DNA of 51,532 nucleotides from a virus: positions 1-51,532 of the IMG/VR virus record IMGVR_UViG_3300049491_000668. The stretch is one strand, 5' to 3'. Of this stretch, positions 23,842-33,139 are shown in pieces. Made by a program: the position numbers and the translations under genes. The notes under the pieces are model-generated. The model saw only the letters and a program-made list of their open reading frames with translations, was not told the DNA's origin and searched no databases. Every line of letters starts with the position of its first letter. Within the stretch, counting starts at the first letter, position 1.

Positions 23842-26800
23842 CCGCAAGGAAGTCGAACTTCTCGTCCGTGCCAAGTTGCAAGGCAAGGGCGATCTCGCGT
23901 CGATCACCAAGTCGATCGTCGAACTTGAAAAGGCCATAGACAGTCAGGCCCTGGCTGCCAAGCGTGGCGAAGGCTCGGTCGATGGCTTGCGAGCCACGTT
24001 GCTTGCTCTGCAAACCGTGCAGGACCGGCTCAAGTCGAAGGCTGACCTCATTGGCACCTTCGAGCGCCAGTCGGCAGCCATCGAGAAGACCGCGGATCGC
24101 GTTGAGACGGCGCGCATTGCCTATCAGGCATACGAAGCCAAGCTCAAGGCGCTTTCCGAGGTTACGGACAAGCAGCAAGAGCGCCTGATCAAACTCTCGG
24201 CGTCCTACGACCGCGCGCAGGCGTCGTTGGCAAAGCAGCGTGCGACGCTTGCAGAGGTCACGACCTCGCTCAAGGAAGCCGAGATTGCCACCGACAACCT
24301 TGCCGGTGCAGAACGTGAGGTCCGTGAAGCTGCCGCGCAACTCGGTGTCTCGATCTCGAAGACGCAGGCTGCCATCTCGACCTACGCTGACGACATGGCG
24401 CGTGCGCGCCAGGCCACCAAGGCGCAGAAAGAAGAGATGGCCGAGGCGACACGTATCGCCGACCTCTTCGCTGCCGCCGAGAAGCGTGCGGCCGACGCCG
24501 CTGCTGCCCGCGCCCGTTCTGCGCAAGAGGTCGCGGCAACGCGCGCCGCACGCCTGCAAGGCAACGCCGAGCGCACGGTCGAGAGCAATGTCCAACGTGG
24601 CATTTTTGACGAACAGGCTGAGAGCGCACGGCGCACGGCCACGGCTGCCGAGTTCGTTCGTCGTTGGGCAGCGTCGCTCAAGGAAGCCGACGAAGCCGCG
24701 GACACGCTGGCCAAGAACAACGGACTTGCGAAGACTGCCGACGACGCCACTGCCGCAGCGCGTGGCTACAACACACTCGCTCGGGCATCGTCGGACCTTC
24801 GTCCGAAGGTGCTGTCAATCCGTGATGCCATCGAGGCGATCAACGATCCCGCTGCCACCACGCGGGCCACGCTGAGTGGCGTCGAGGGCGAGGTCGCGAA
24901 GCTTGGCGCTGCCATCGGCGCGATTCGCGGCCCGGTGCGCGACTACAAGGAACAGTTCCGTGCGCTCGCCGAAGCTGGCCGGTCCATTGCAAGCCAAGGC
25001 GGGCTCGTGGACCAGTTCCGTCAACAGGTCGTGGCGCTGCGCGAGGCACGCACCGCGTTCTCGGCCGCTCGGGCTCAAGTCACCGAGTACGCCAACGCGG
25101 TGCGCCAGGGTGGCGATGCCGGTGAGAAGTTCGTCAAGCCGCTGGCAGAGGCACAGGCCCGCTTGCGCAGCAGCGCGCAGTCGCTTCGCGATCAGGTGGT
25201 GGCCACACGCGAGGCTCGATCGGCGCTGCGCGACGCTGGCATTGCATCGAACGACCTGGCGACAGCCGAGACCCGCCTGACCTCGACGGCCCGCGCTGCC
25301 GCCAGTGCGACGCGCGAGCTTGGCGATGCGGTGAACCGCTACGGCACGGCTGCCGAAGGCGCCGGCAAGAAGTCAAAGAACCTCTTCGGTGATGAAGGCC
25401 GAACAACCCTTTCGTTGGTGCAACGCATCCGAGGTGAGGTGCTTGCACTCGCTGCTGCCTACGTTGGCTTGCAAGGTGGCATCGGCCTGGCCAAGTCCTC
25501 GATCGACGCCTTCAACACTCGCGAGGGCGCAAAGAATCAGTTGGCGATATCGGTCGGCAGCGACCGCAAGATCATCGACGCCGAGTATGCATATGTGCGT
25601 GCACAGGCAGATCGAATCGGCATCGAGTTCGAGTCGGCCATCAAGGGCTACGCCAAGTTTTCCGCTGCCGCTACGCTTGCTGGCCGCAGCCGCCAGGAGA
25701 TTCGTTCGATCTTCGAGACCTTTTCGGAACTCGGTCGTGTGGCCAACCTTAGCAAGGATGATTTGCAAGGTGTCTTCAAGGCTCTCGAACAGATCACCTC
25801 GAAGGGCAAGATTCAAGCAGAAGAACTCCGGGGTCAGTTGGGCGACCGTCTCTTCGGCGCCTTCCAAGTTGCAGCGCAGTCTCTCAAGGACGTGTTCCCC
25901 GACCTCGACAAGGCGTTGAAAGACGGCTTGGTCACGAGTGATCAACTTGTCGTGATTGCCGAGCAGTATCGCAAGATCGTCGCGAACGAATTGCCTGCTG
26001 CACAGCAGTCGCTCGCTGCCGAACAGATGCGGTTCAACAACGCGGTCTTTGACTTCAAAGCCTTGATCGCCGACGGTGGCTTTGCCGACGCCTACAAGAA
26101 CGCTCTTCTTGAGATCAACACGTTCCTCAAGAGCGACGACGGGAAGAAATTCGCGCAGTCGCTCTCGGACGGTTTCAGTGCATTGGCCCGTGCCGTTGTG
26201 TTTGTGCTCACGCATCTCGACGAACTGAAGACGATCCTGATGGTGCTCGGTTCAATTTGGGCCGGCAACCAACTGAAGAGTTTTGTTCTCGACACCATCT
26301 CGCTTGGCAAGGCACTGCAAGGTGCTGGCGTAGCGGGCGGTGCTCTCAACAAGGTATTCGCTGGCCTTCAAGCATTCTTCATTGGCTTCTCGATCGGTAC
26401 CTACCTCAACGACAATTTCGAGGCAGTGCGGAAGTTCGGTGTTGCCCTTGTCGTTGGCTTTGAACTGACTTGGACCGGCATCCGCGTTGGTGCGAAGCTT
26501 CTCTTTGCCGAAATTCCACGCTTCGCGCAGAACGCAGGCGCCTTCATTCTCAACACCTTCACGAAGGTCGCACGCGATCTCTTGAACGTGTTCCGTATCG
26601 GCTCGCGCGCACTCGGGCTGACCGGACTTACCGATGCGCTCTCGACGGCGATCGACGCACTGACGTTCAAGTATGAGTCGCAGGGCGCGAAGGCCAAGCA
26701 GGTAACGGCGGAACTAAAGAAGGAGTTGGACGACATTCGTCAAATCGGCCTTGACATGCTCAAGGACGCCGAGCGGAATGCCTCTGCCGCTGCGGGCAAG

Positions 26801-28303
26801 CCAACGCTGGCCACGCCGACGCCAGCAACCAAGAAGAAGACGGCGAAGAAAGAGGCGACGCCCGAAGAGATCGCGCGCCGGCAGGCACTCATCGAAAGCA
26901 TCCGCGGCGAACTCGAATCACTCGACGCGAGCATCGACCGGGCTGCCTCTCAGACCTTGAGCCAGCAGTTGACGGCGATCGACACGCAGTACGAGAAGCT
27001 TCAACGCAAGATCGGCACGCTCGGCAAGAACGACAAGGAAGGGTTGAAGTTTGCGGCTACTCTCGAACGACTGAAGGGCGAGAAGAAGTTGCTCGTGACT
27101 CGCGGCTTCAACCAAGAGTTGCTCAACGAGCAAGAGGCGCTTCAGAGCAAGCTCGAAGCTGTCGATGCCGCCGCGGGACGCAAGGACAAAACGAGCCTCG
27201 ACGCGCGCCTGCAAGCCGTGTCGGACAGCTACGCGGCGACATATCGCGACATCGCCACACTGCGGCAACGTCTTGTCGCCAACAATCTCAGCACCGAGCC
27301 GGCAGACCTTGCGAAGGAACGCCTTGACCTCGGCGTGCAGGAGATCAAGCGTCTCGAAACTCAGAAGTTCTACAAGGATGAGATCGCCCGTCGTGAGGCA
27401 GAGATCAACGAACTTCTGTCGGTGCGTGAAGCTCGTGCGAAGAGCATTGCTGATCAGGAAGCGCTCGGACTGATCACGAGCGAACAGGCGAAGCAACAGA
27501 CTGCCGACCTCGTCAAGAGCCTGCAACCCGAACTCGAACGCATGGCGGCGTCGGGTATTGCCTTCGCCACCTCGATTCAAGGTGCCTTCGATCCGACGCG
27601 CCTGGCTGACTTCATTGCGCGCCTTCAGATCGCGACGGCCGGCACGAAGAAACTCAGCGACGCCTTCGTACTGACCGGCAAGACGGTTGACGAGATGATC
27701 GCCACAGGCGCCGTCAATGCCATCGACAAGTCGGCAGCTTCGGTTGCCGACGCTGCCGTTGGTGCGAAGTCGTGGGGTGAAGCCTTCCGTGATGTCGGCA
27801 AGGCGTTCATCAACTTCGCTGCTGAGTTCCTTCGCAAAATTGCCGAGATGATCTTGCAGCAGATCATTCTCAACCAGTTGTCGAGGCTTGGTCTCGGCGC
27901 GAGCATCGGCGCTGGCGCAACGAGCACAGTTGCTGCAACCGCAGTCGCACACAGCGGAATGATCGTCGGTGCTGTTGCAAGCCGCACGCGCGCCGTGCCC
28001 GCTGCGTGGTTCAACAACGCGCCGCGTTATCACTCAGGCACGGGCGTCGGCATGGCTCGTGACGAGTATCGGGCGATCCTTCAAGAAGGCGAAGAGGTCT
28101 TGTCGAAGGGCGACCCTCGCAATGCGATGAACGGTGGCGCTGCGCTTCATCCTGACGGCACGGGCACCACGAGCAATCGTTTCGTCTTGGTTGACGACTC
28201 GCGTTCGGCGATCGAGGCAATGGCAGGCGTGGCCGGTGAGAACGTCACGATGGTGCACGTCCGCAAGAACATCAGCACGATTCGTCAACTGGTCAAGGGC
28301 TGA
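23825..28303 (+). CDS. Tape measure protein
   Basis: At 1492 residues this is the largest gene and sets tail length. Long coiled-coil helices fill residues 1-540, followed by the conserved tape measure domain (GIGLAKSSIDAFNTREGAKN to EELRGQLGDRLFGAFQ, about 555-680). Hydrophobic segments lie near 800-930 (VFVLTHLDELKTILMVLGSIW, ELTWTGIRVGAKLL). A second coiled-coil region and a hydrophobic Gly/Ala-rich end follow. TTG 23825 or GTG 23834 could start it; GAGG lies at 23820-23823. It overlaps the chaperone frame by 17 bases. Confidence 0.92.
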   Translation: MTKVIDRKEVELLVRAKLQGKGDLASITKSIVELEKAIDSQALAAKRGEGSVDGLRATLLALQTVQDRLKSKADLIGTFERQSAAIEKTADRVETARIAYQAYEAKLKALSEVTDKQQERLIKLSASYDRAQASLAKQRATLAEVTTSLKEAEIATDNLAGAEREVREAAAQLGVSISKTQAAISTYADDMARARQATKAQKEEMAEATRIADLFAAAEKRAADAAAARARSAQEVAATRAARLQGNAERTVESNVQRGIFDEQAESARRTATAAEFVRRWAASLKEADEAADTLAKNNGLAKTADDATAAARGYNTLARASSDLRPKVLSIRDAIEAINDPAATTRATLSGVEGEVAKLGAAIGAIRGPVRDYKEQFRALAEAGRSIASQGGLVDQFRQQVVALREARTAFSAARAQVTEYANAVRQGGDAGEKFVKPLAEAQARLRSSAQSLRDQVVATREARSALRDAGIASNDLATAETRLTSTARAAASATRELGDAVNRYGTAAEGAGKKSKNLFGDEGRTTLSLVQRIRGEVLALAAAYVGLQGGIGLAKSSIDAFNTREGAKNQLAISVGSDRKIIDAEYAYVRAQADRIGIEFESAIKGYAKFSAAATLAGRSRQEIRSIFETFSELGRVANLSKDDLQGVFKALEQITSKGKIQAEELRGQLGDRLFGAFQVAAQSLKDVFPDLDKALKDGLVTSDQLVVIAEQYRKIVANELPAAQQSLAAEQMRFNNAVFDFKALIADGGFADAYKNALLEINTFLKSDDGKKFAQSLSDGFSALARAVVFVLTHLDELKTILMVLGSIWAGNQLKSFVLDTISLGKALQGAGVAGGALNKVFAGLQAFFIGFSIGTYLNDNFEAVRKFGVALVVGFELTWTGIRVGAKLLFAEIPRFAQNAGAFILNTFTKVARDLLNVFRIGSRALGLTGLTDALSTAIDALTFKYESQGAKAKQVTAELKKELDDIRQIGLDMLKDAERNASAAAGKPTLATPTPATKKKTAKKEATPEEIARRQALIESIRGELESLDASIDRAASQTLSQQLTAIDTQYEKLQRKIGTLGKNDKEGLKFAATLERLKGEKKLLVTRGFNQELLNEQEALQSKLEAVDAAAGRKDKTSLDARLQAVSDSYAATYRDIATLRQRLVANNLSTEPADLAKERLDLGVQEIKRLETQKFYKDEIARREAEINELLSVREARAKSIADQEALGLITSEQAKQQTADLVKSLQPELERMAASGIAFATSIQGAFDPTRLADFIARLQIATAGTKKLSDAFVLTGKTVDEMIATGAVNAIDKSAASVADAAVGAKSWGEAFRDVGKAFINFAAEFLRKIAEMILQQIILNQLSRLGLGASIGAGATSTVAATAVAHSGMIVGAVASRTRAVPAAWFNNAPRYHSGTGVGMARDEYRAILQEGEEVLSKGDPRNAMNGGAALHPDGTGTTSNRFVLVDDSRSAIEAMAGVAGENVTMVHVRKNISTIRQLVKG

Positions 28304-28304
28304 C

Positions 28305-30389
28305 GTGGCTGTCACCGCAGCCTTCGGGCTCACGATCCCCGCACCGCACGCCGCCTCGTTCACGAACGGCGAGCAGGCGGTTTCGGTGGCGACGCCAATC
28401 AACGCGGCTTCTGGTCCTGCGGCTTTTCACCTGGCGAAGTGGCTCGTGCTGCAAGGCGGCACCTACGTGCTCAAGGCAGTTGCCGATGACGCCGCGGTGT
28501 GGCGTGTCGGGCCTGGCGACAACACGTCTCGTCGCTTTTACGACTGCGTCGTGGCCAATGGGGTCGTCGCTTCTCAGGTGTACTTGCCGCCTGGCTTGCA
28601 GCGCGTCGACATTCTCTTGCAGAACCTATCGGCCGGTGCCTCGGCGTGCTATGTGGCCTTCTCGCTCTTCCAAGACGGCGTTCTCGTCTACGCCTCGAAC
28701 GCGACAGGATGGGTCTTCGACACCGCAGTCATTGCCGACGCCAGCGTGCCAGCAGCGGTGGACCCGCGGCGCCTGATGCCGGTGTTCACGCTCTTGCCGA
28801 ATTGGGATGTCGGTGTGACGGAAGGGCTTGCGTGGAAGACCGACGTACTTCCAAGCGAGACTGCGATTGAGCAACGTCGAGGCGTGCGCCGCTATGCCCG
28901 TCGCACCATCGAAGCGTCCTTCCTTCGGCAAGTCTCTCAGATGGCCAGGCTCGACAACTTCTTTGTCGGTGCCGGACAGGCACAGGTTCAAGTGCCCTTG
29001 TGGTTCGAGCAATACCCGTTGCCTGCCGGCCTGACATCAGGTGTGGCCACACTCGTTTTCCCCGACGAGGCTCTCGTGCATCGAGAGTTCCGAGACGGCG
29101 ATCTCGTGCTCGTGACCAACAAGAACCCCGACGACTACGACATTCTCGAAATCGCGACGGCCAACGTCGTGACCGACACGATCACATGGGTGACGGCGCC
29201 GGCAAGGTCTTGGCCTGCTGGCACGCGGATCATCCCGCTGCGCACCGCACGAATCATGGACTCGGCGCAGAGCGCCAGCAAGACCGACCGTGTGGGCACT
29301 GCCACCGTGCGTTTCGACCTCAGTGAGCCCGAGACGCAGGTAGTGCCGTCGTGGGGCTACTGCGCGCCTTTGTGGCGCTTCAAGGTGGACAGGTCGGAAG
29401 ACATTGCGTTGACCTACGGTCGGACGACCTTCGTGCTCGACAACGAGTCGGGTGTCGTTGATGTCACCGACCCTGGCGAGCGGGCTCAAGTCAGCACCCG
29501 CAGTGCTGTCAAGCTATTCGGCCGAGCGCAAGTGTCGGCGTTCCGGTCTTTCATTGCGATGGCCCGCGGCCGAGCGCTTCGCTTCTACATGCCAACGTTG
29601 ACCTACAGCGTCGAGCCCATCGGCGACATCGCGGGTGGTGATCACATCGACGCGCGTCCGATGGGCTACGTTGAGTTGATGCGGCGTCCGCAAGATGCCC
29701 GTCTGATCATCGGCATTGTTTTCAACGACGGCAGCCCCCCGCTGTATCGAAAAATCGTGTCGGTGCTCGGCGTCGGTCTCGACACGCCGCCGAACCGAGT
29801 GACGGCAGAGCGCCTCTTTGTTGATGTTGTGCTGCCCACAATTCTCAAGAGCCGCATCGAGCGGATCATGTTCATCGCGCCGAGCCGCTTTGCTCAAGAC
29901 GCCTTCGAGTTGCTCCACCTGGTCGACAATTCTGCTGCTGTGACAACGGCGGTGGTCACAACGTCAGTCGACGGCACAGGCATGCCGCCGATCGATTGTT
30001 TCGTCACGAGCAAGCCTTACCCGGTGATCGAGCACGATGAGTTGAACTCATCCTTCACGTTGACTGGCGGCTACTTCGTGCGGTTCTTCGACCCCGAAGG
30101 GATTGACCCATCGTTCACCTTCCCGAGCGGCAGCACGCTTCGGCAGTTGCTGATCGACTATGGGCGCTATGCAGCAGAGGCGATCGACCCATCGTTCACC
30201 TTCCCGAGCGGCAGCACGCTTCGACAGTTGCTGATCGACTATGGGCGCTATGCAGCAGAGGCGCTTGATCCGACGTTCGCACTGACCACAGGAAGCACGC
30301 TGCGCCAAATGCTTATCGACTACCCTAACTACGCGCCGGAAGCTCTCGATCCGACGTTCACGCTATCGGCAGGAGGAACCCTCGTATGA
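28305..30389 (+). CDS. Distal tail / virion protein with C-terminal tandem repeats
   Basis: A 694-residue structural protein directly after the tape measure, in the position of distal tail proteins of phages with a GTA-like tip. The N-terminal domain is beta-rich; the middle contains SASKTDRVGTATVRFDL and VKLFGRAQVSAFRSFIAMARGRA, as in other siphovirus tail proteins. The last 95 residues are three and a half repeats of 27 residues (consensus xDPSFTFPSGSTLRQLLIDY). AAGGG precedes GTG 28305. Confidence 0.7.
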   Translation: MAVTAAFGLTIPAPHAASFTNGEQAVSVATPINAASGPAAFHLAKWLVLQGGTYVLKAVADDAAVWRVGPGDNTSRRFYDCVVANGVVASQVYLPPGLQRVDILLQNLSAGASACYVAFSLFQDGVLVYASNATGWVFDTAVIADASVPAAVDPRRLMPVFTLLPNWDVGVTEGLAWKTDVLPSETAIEQRRGVRRYARRTIEASFLRQVSQMARLDNFFVGAGQAQVQVPLWFEQYPLPAGLTSGVATLVFPDEALVHREFRDGDLVLVTNKNPDDYDILEIATANVVTDTITWVTAPARSWPAGTRIIPLRTARIMDSAQSASKTDRVGTATVRFDLSEPETQVVPSWGYCAPLWRFKVDRSEDIALTYGRTTFVLDNESGVVDVTDPGERAQVSTRSAVKLFGRAQVSAFRSFIAMARGRALRFYMPTLTYSVEPIGDIAGGDHIDARPMGYVELMRRPQDARLIIGIVFNDGSPPLYRKIVSVLGVGLDTPPNRVTAERLFVDVVLPTILKSRIERIMFIAPSRFAQDAFELLHLVDNSAAVTTAVVTTSVDGTGMPPIDCFVTSKPYPVIEHDELNSSFTLTGGYFVRFFDPEGIDPSFTFPSGSTLRQLLIDYGRYAAEAIDPSFTFPSGSTLRQLLIDYGRYAAEALDPTFALTTGSTLRQMLIDYPNYAPEALDPTFTLSAGGTLV
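30102..30386 (+). repeat. 81-bp tandem repeats in the tail protein gene
   Basis: Units begin at 30102, 30183, 30264 and 30345 (last partial). The first two are almost identical in DNA (a synonymous CGG/CGA change and start-codon-of-unit change), the later ones diverged, so the newest duplication is recent. Each encodes 27 residues in frame. Confidence 0.9.
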
Positions 30390-31291
30390 ACGCAAACCAA
30401 ATCAAAGCGGAAATGTCTGGTCGCTTCAAGATCGTCGCGACCAAGCCTGATGGTTCATCACGAGTCGTCGCGGATTGGTTCTCGAACCTCATCCTCGACG
30501 CAGCCTTGAATCGCATAGGCGGTGATGGCATGTACGACAGAGCCATCGTTGGTTCGGGTTCAACGCCGGTCAATGCTTCGCAAACATCGCTCGCGAACCT
30601 TGTTGCGACGACGGTGATTCTGTACGGCTTTCCGAGCACGGGCGTGAACCTCACCGATGGCTATGCGTGGCGACGCTGTACGTACCGATTTGCGGCCGGT
30701 GCCGCCGCGGGAAATCTGACCGAAGTCGGCATGGCGAATGCGAACGGAATTTGGAGCCGCGCATTGATTGTTGACGGTGGTGGTACGCCGACGACGATCA
30801 CGATTCTGAGCGATGAGACGCTCGATGTGACTTACGAGTTGCGGCTCTATCGACCAACGAGCGATGTATCCGCCAACGTGGTCATCAGTGGCGTGACTTA
30901 CGCGACCGTCACCCGTGTGGCGAGTTTCTCGACTTGGCAAACCGTGATGGACCTACTTGTCAGCGACGGGCCTGCGGGCGGGCAATTCATGGGCGCTCGT
31001 GCAACGAGTTACTCGTCAGGGGCACTCGGTGACATCGACAGTGGGCCAGGCGGCAGCCCGATATCCCAAATCAGCGGCATTGGTCCGTCGGGTTCCTACT
31101 CGAACAACTCGCTGCAACGTTTGATGATCGTCGCGTGGGGTTTGGCCAACGGTGGCGACCCGATCTACAACATCGTCTTCCCCACACCACTCGGCATCTT
31201 CAAAACGTCCTTCAGTCCGGCGATTCCGAAAGACAGCACGAAGGCTCTCAATCTGTTCTACACGCTCGCGTGGGCTCGCCGGACGATCTGA
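30386..31291 (+). CDS. Virion-associated tail protein, unknown
   Basis: A 301-residue beta-rich protein overlapping the previous stop (ATGA). The N-terminus (GRFKIVATKPDGSSRVVADWFSNLILDAALNRIG) is a pattern of phage tail proteins, followed by VGSGSTPVNASQTSLANL. The C-terminal half has Gly/Ser-rich segments. Likely a tail-surface or tip component; not assigned. Confidence 0.65.
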   Translation: MNANQIKAEMSGRFKIVATKPDGSSRVVADWFSNLILDAALNRIGGDGMYDRAIVGSGSTPVNASQTSLANLVATTVILYGFPSTGVNLTDGYAWRRCTYRFAAGAAAGNLTEVGMANANGIWSRALIVDGGGTPTTITILSDETLDVTYELRLYRPTSDVSANVVISGVTYATVTRVASFSTWQTVMDLLVSDGPAGGQFMGARATSYSSGALGDIDSGPGGSPISQISGIGPSGSYSNNSLQRLMIVAWGLANGGDPIYNIVFPTPLGIFKTSFSPAIPKDSTKALNLFYTLAWARRTI

Positions 31292-31293
31292 TC

Positions 31294-31869
31294 ATGCTGC
31301 CTGAAAACGTCGCATCGTCGCTCGCGATCCCGAGCGCCTTCCTCGATCCCGACACACGCTTGATCAACAAGCTGACGGACTTCGAGATGGGTGGTGTGGG
31401 CATTGCCGACGCGAGTCAAGGTCTGCTGGTGCAGGCTTGGAGCGCCTACCTTGTCGACGACGATGTCTTCATCAAGCCAGATGGCGGGTCGCCAACGTTG
31501 TTGATCTCTCGTGTGGGTATCACCGAGTTGTCGTTCACGTTCGACCAGAACATGCGGCCGATGCTGGCGTTCGTGGACGCGACGGGGATGAATCTGTGGT
31601 GGTACGACCCGACGTTGCCCGGCTACACCTTCACGGTGTTCGGTGAGGCTCGTAACCCACGTATCACGATGGACGACAAGCGACCCGAGGCGCTGGCCAC
31701 GATCTCGGACGCGATCCTCGGCTACATCCGCGGTGACACCCTCTACTACCGTCAGCAGCGAGATCGCTTTCAAGTCGAGCGGGCCTTGCGGGTTGGCGTG
31801 GTTGCCTCGGTGTCACTGCGGAACATCGGCCTGTCGCACAACCTGCGCCTTCAATTCGAGTTGGTTTGA
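31294..31869 (+). CDS. Tail protein, unknown
   Basis: A 191-residue protein two bases after the previous gene. Content suggests a beta-propeller-like fragment (VFIKPDGGSPTLLISRVG, LAFVDATGMNLWWYDPTLPGY, DTLYYRQQRDRFQVERAL). Found between a tail protein and the DUF2163-type hub gene, so a tip role is likely. No family name is recognised. Confidence 0.65.
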   Translation: MLPENVASSLAIPSAFLDPDTRLINKLTDFEMGGVGIADASQGLLVQAWSAYLVDDDVFIKPDGGSPTLLISRVGITELSFTFDQNMRPMLAFVDATGMNLWWYDPTLPGYTFTVFGEARNPRITMDDKRPEALATISDAILGYIRGDTLYYRQQRDRFQVERALRVGVVASVSLRNIGLSHNLRLQFELV

Positions 31870-31872
31870 GCC

Positions 31873-32688
31873 ATGACATACGACACTCGCGAACGCTCGC
31901 TCGAAGACGGTCAGCCCGTTGCGATGTATCAGTTCAGGCTCGGGCCAACCGTGTGGCGCTATACGTCGGCTGACAAGGACGTTCTCAGCAACGGACACCT
32001 GTGGAAGGCAGTGGCAATTTCTGACGACGGCGTGAAGGTGACTGGCGAGTCGTCGACCGACGCGCTAAATATCACAGCGCCAATTTCTATCGGCCCTGCG
32101 CAAGCCTACATCGGCACGCCGCCGTCTCAAGCGATCATGGTGGCCAAGCTTGAAAAGCACGAGGGCGACGCTGAGGCAATCGTCTCGTACTCGGGTGAGA
32201 TCAGCCAAGTCGACTTGTCGACTCCTGGCGCTGCGGTCATCGTTTGCGAGACGCTCTCAGCATCAATGCAGCGCGACGGCCTGCGGATAAGTTGGCAGCG
32301 TGCGTGCCCCTACGCGGTCTATGACCCTGTGACGTGCAAGGCGCCGAAGGCTTCGTTCGCCTCGAACACGACCGTCACTGGCATTGCAAACGGCGCCTTG
32401 GACTGCACGGGTCTTTCGGCGCACGCTGATGGGTACTACAGCGGCGGCTTTGTCGAGTGGACCGACCCGGTTCGAGGTTTGGAGTTCTGTACCATCGAGT
32501 CGCACATCGGCAACAACATCGTCATGTTCGGCATGACCGATCTCTTCTATGTCGGCATGCAACTGGTCATCTACAAGGGCTGCACACGAACAAAGGAAGG
32601 ATGTGATTCCTTCAGCAACTACGACAACTATGGCGGCGTGCGTGAGATGCCAGGTCGCTCGCCATTCGACGGCAACCCGGTCTTCTAG
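31873..32688 (+). CDS. Baseplate/tail tip hub protein, DUF2163 / BR0599-like
   Basis: A 271-residue protein with the C-terminal signature of the DUF2163/BR0599 family: YKGCTRTKEGCDSFSN followed by YGGVREMPG. Paired cysteines (CPYAVYDPVTC, GCTRTKEGC) suggest a metal site, as known for the related gene transfer agent hub proteins. It would form part of the tail tip beneath the distal tail protein. Start at ATG 31873, one base after the upstream stop. Confidence 0.8.
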   Translation: MTYDTRERSLEDGQPVAMYQFRLGPTVWRYTSADKDVLSNGHLWKAVAISDDGVKVTGESSTDALNITAPISIGPAQAYIGTPPSQAIMVAKLEKHEGDAEAIVSYSGEISQVDLSTPGAAVIVCETLSASMQRDGLRISWQRACPYAVYDPVTCKAPKASFASNTTVTGIANGALDCTGLSAHADGYYSGGFVEWTDPVRGLEFCTIESHIGNNIVMFGMTDLFYVGMQLVIYKGCTRTKEGCDSFSNYDNYGGVREMPGRSPFDGNPVF

Positions 32689-32697
32689 AGGATCAAC

Positions 32698-32934
32698 ATG
32701 AACATCGCCGTTCAAATTTTCATCATCGTCGCGTCGTTCATTCTTCAGTATGCGATGAGGCCTGACACGCAGAAGCCAAAGCCGACTGCTTTCGAGGACA
32801 TCGACTTTCCCCAGTCTGAAGAAGGCACGCCAATCGCAGTGATCTTTGGCGACTGTTGGTCGAGTGATTGGATGGTCCTTGGCGTCGGGAACTATCGCAC
32901 CTCGGCCATCGTGAAAGACGGTGGCAAGAAGTGA
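32698..32934 (+). CDS. Small tail-tip associated protein with N-terminal hydrophobic segment
   Basis: A 78-residue protein: an N-terminal hydrophobic helix (IAVQIFIIVASFILQYAM), a proline-lysine linker, then a short domain EEGTPIAVIFGDCW that is typical of small proteins encoded just before tail tip genes in this phage type. GAGGA precedes ATG 32698. Its end overlaps the next gene (GTGA). Confidence 0.7.
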   Translation: MNIAVQIFIIVASFILQYAMRPDTQKPKPTAFEDIDFPQSEEGTPIAVIFGDCWSSDWMVLGVGNYRTSAIVKDGGKK

Positions 32935-33137
32935 GCGATGGAATCATCGTCAAGATCGAGCACGTTCGTGGTGTGCTCTTCTGTTCACGTGGTGCAAAGG
33001 TGTGGTTCGAGAAGCACGGCCTCGACTTCCGTCACTTCCTGACGGTTGGCTATCCCATCGAAACGATCGAGGCGACCGGCGACGCGCTTGGCCTGCTGGT
33101 GGCCAAGGCGGCGCGTGACGAGGCTGAAGGGAACTAG
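32931..33137 (+). CDS. Small tail-tip associated protein
   Basis: A 68-residue protein starting at GTG 32931, inside the previous stop. The pattern VLFCSRGAKVWFEKHGLDFRHFL followed by GYPIETIEATGDAL recurs in small proteins preceding tip genes of related phages. Function unknown. Confidence 0.7.
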   Translation: MSDGIIVKIEHVRGVLFCSRGAKVWFEKHGLDFRHFLTVGYPIETIEATGDALGLLVAKAARDEAEGN

Positions 33138-33139
33138 AG

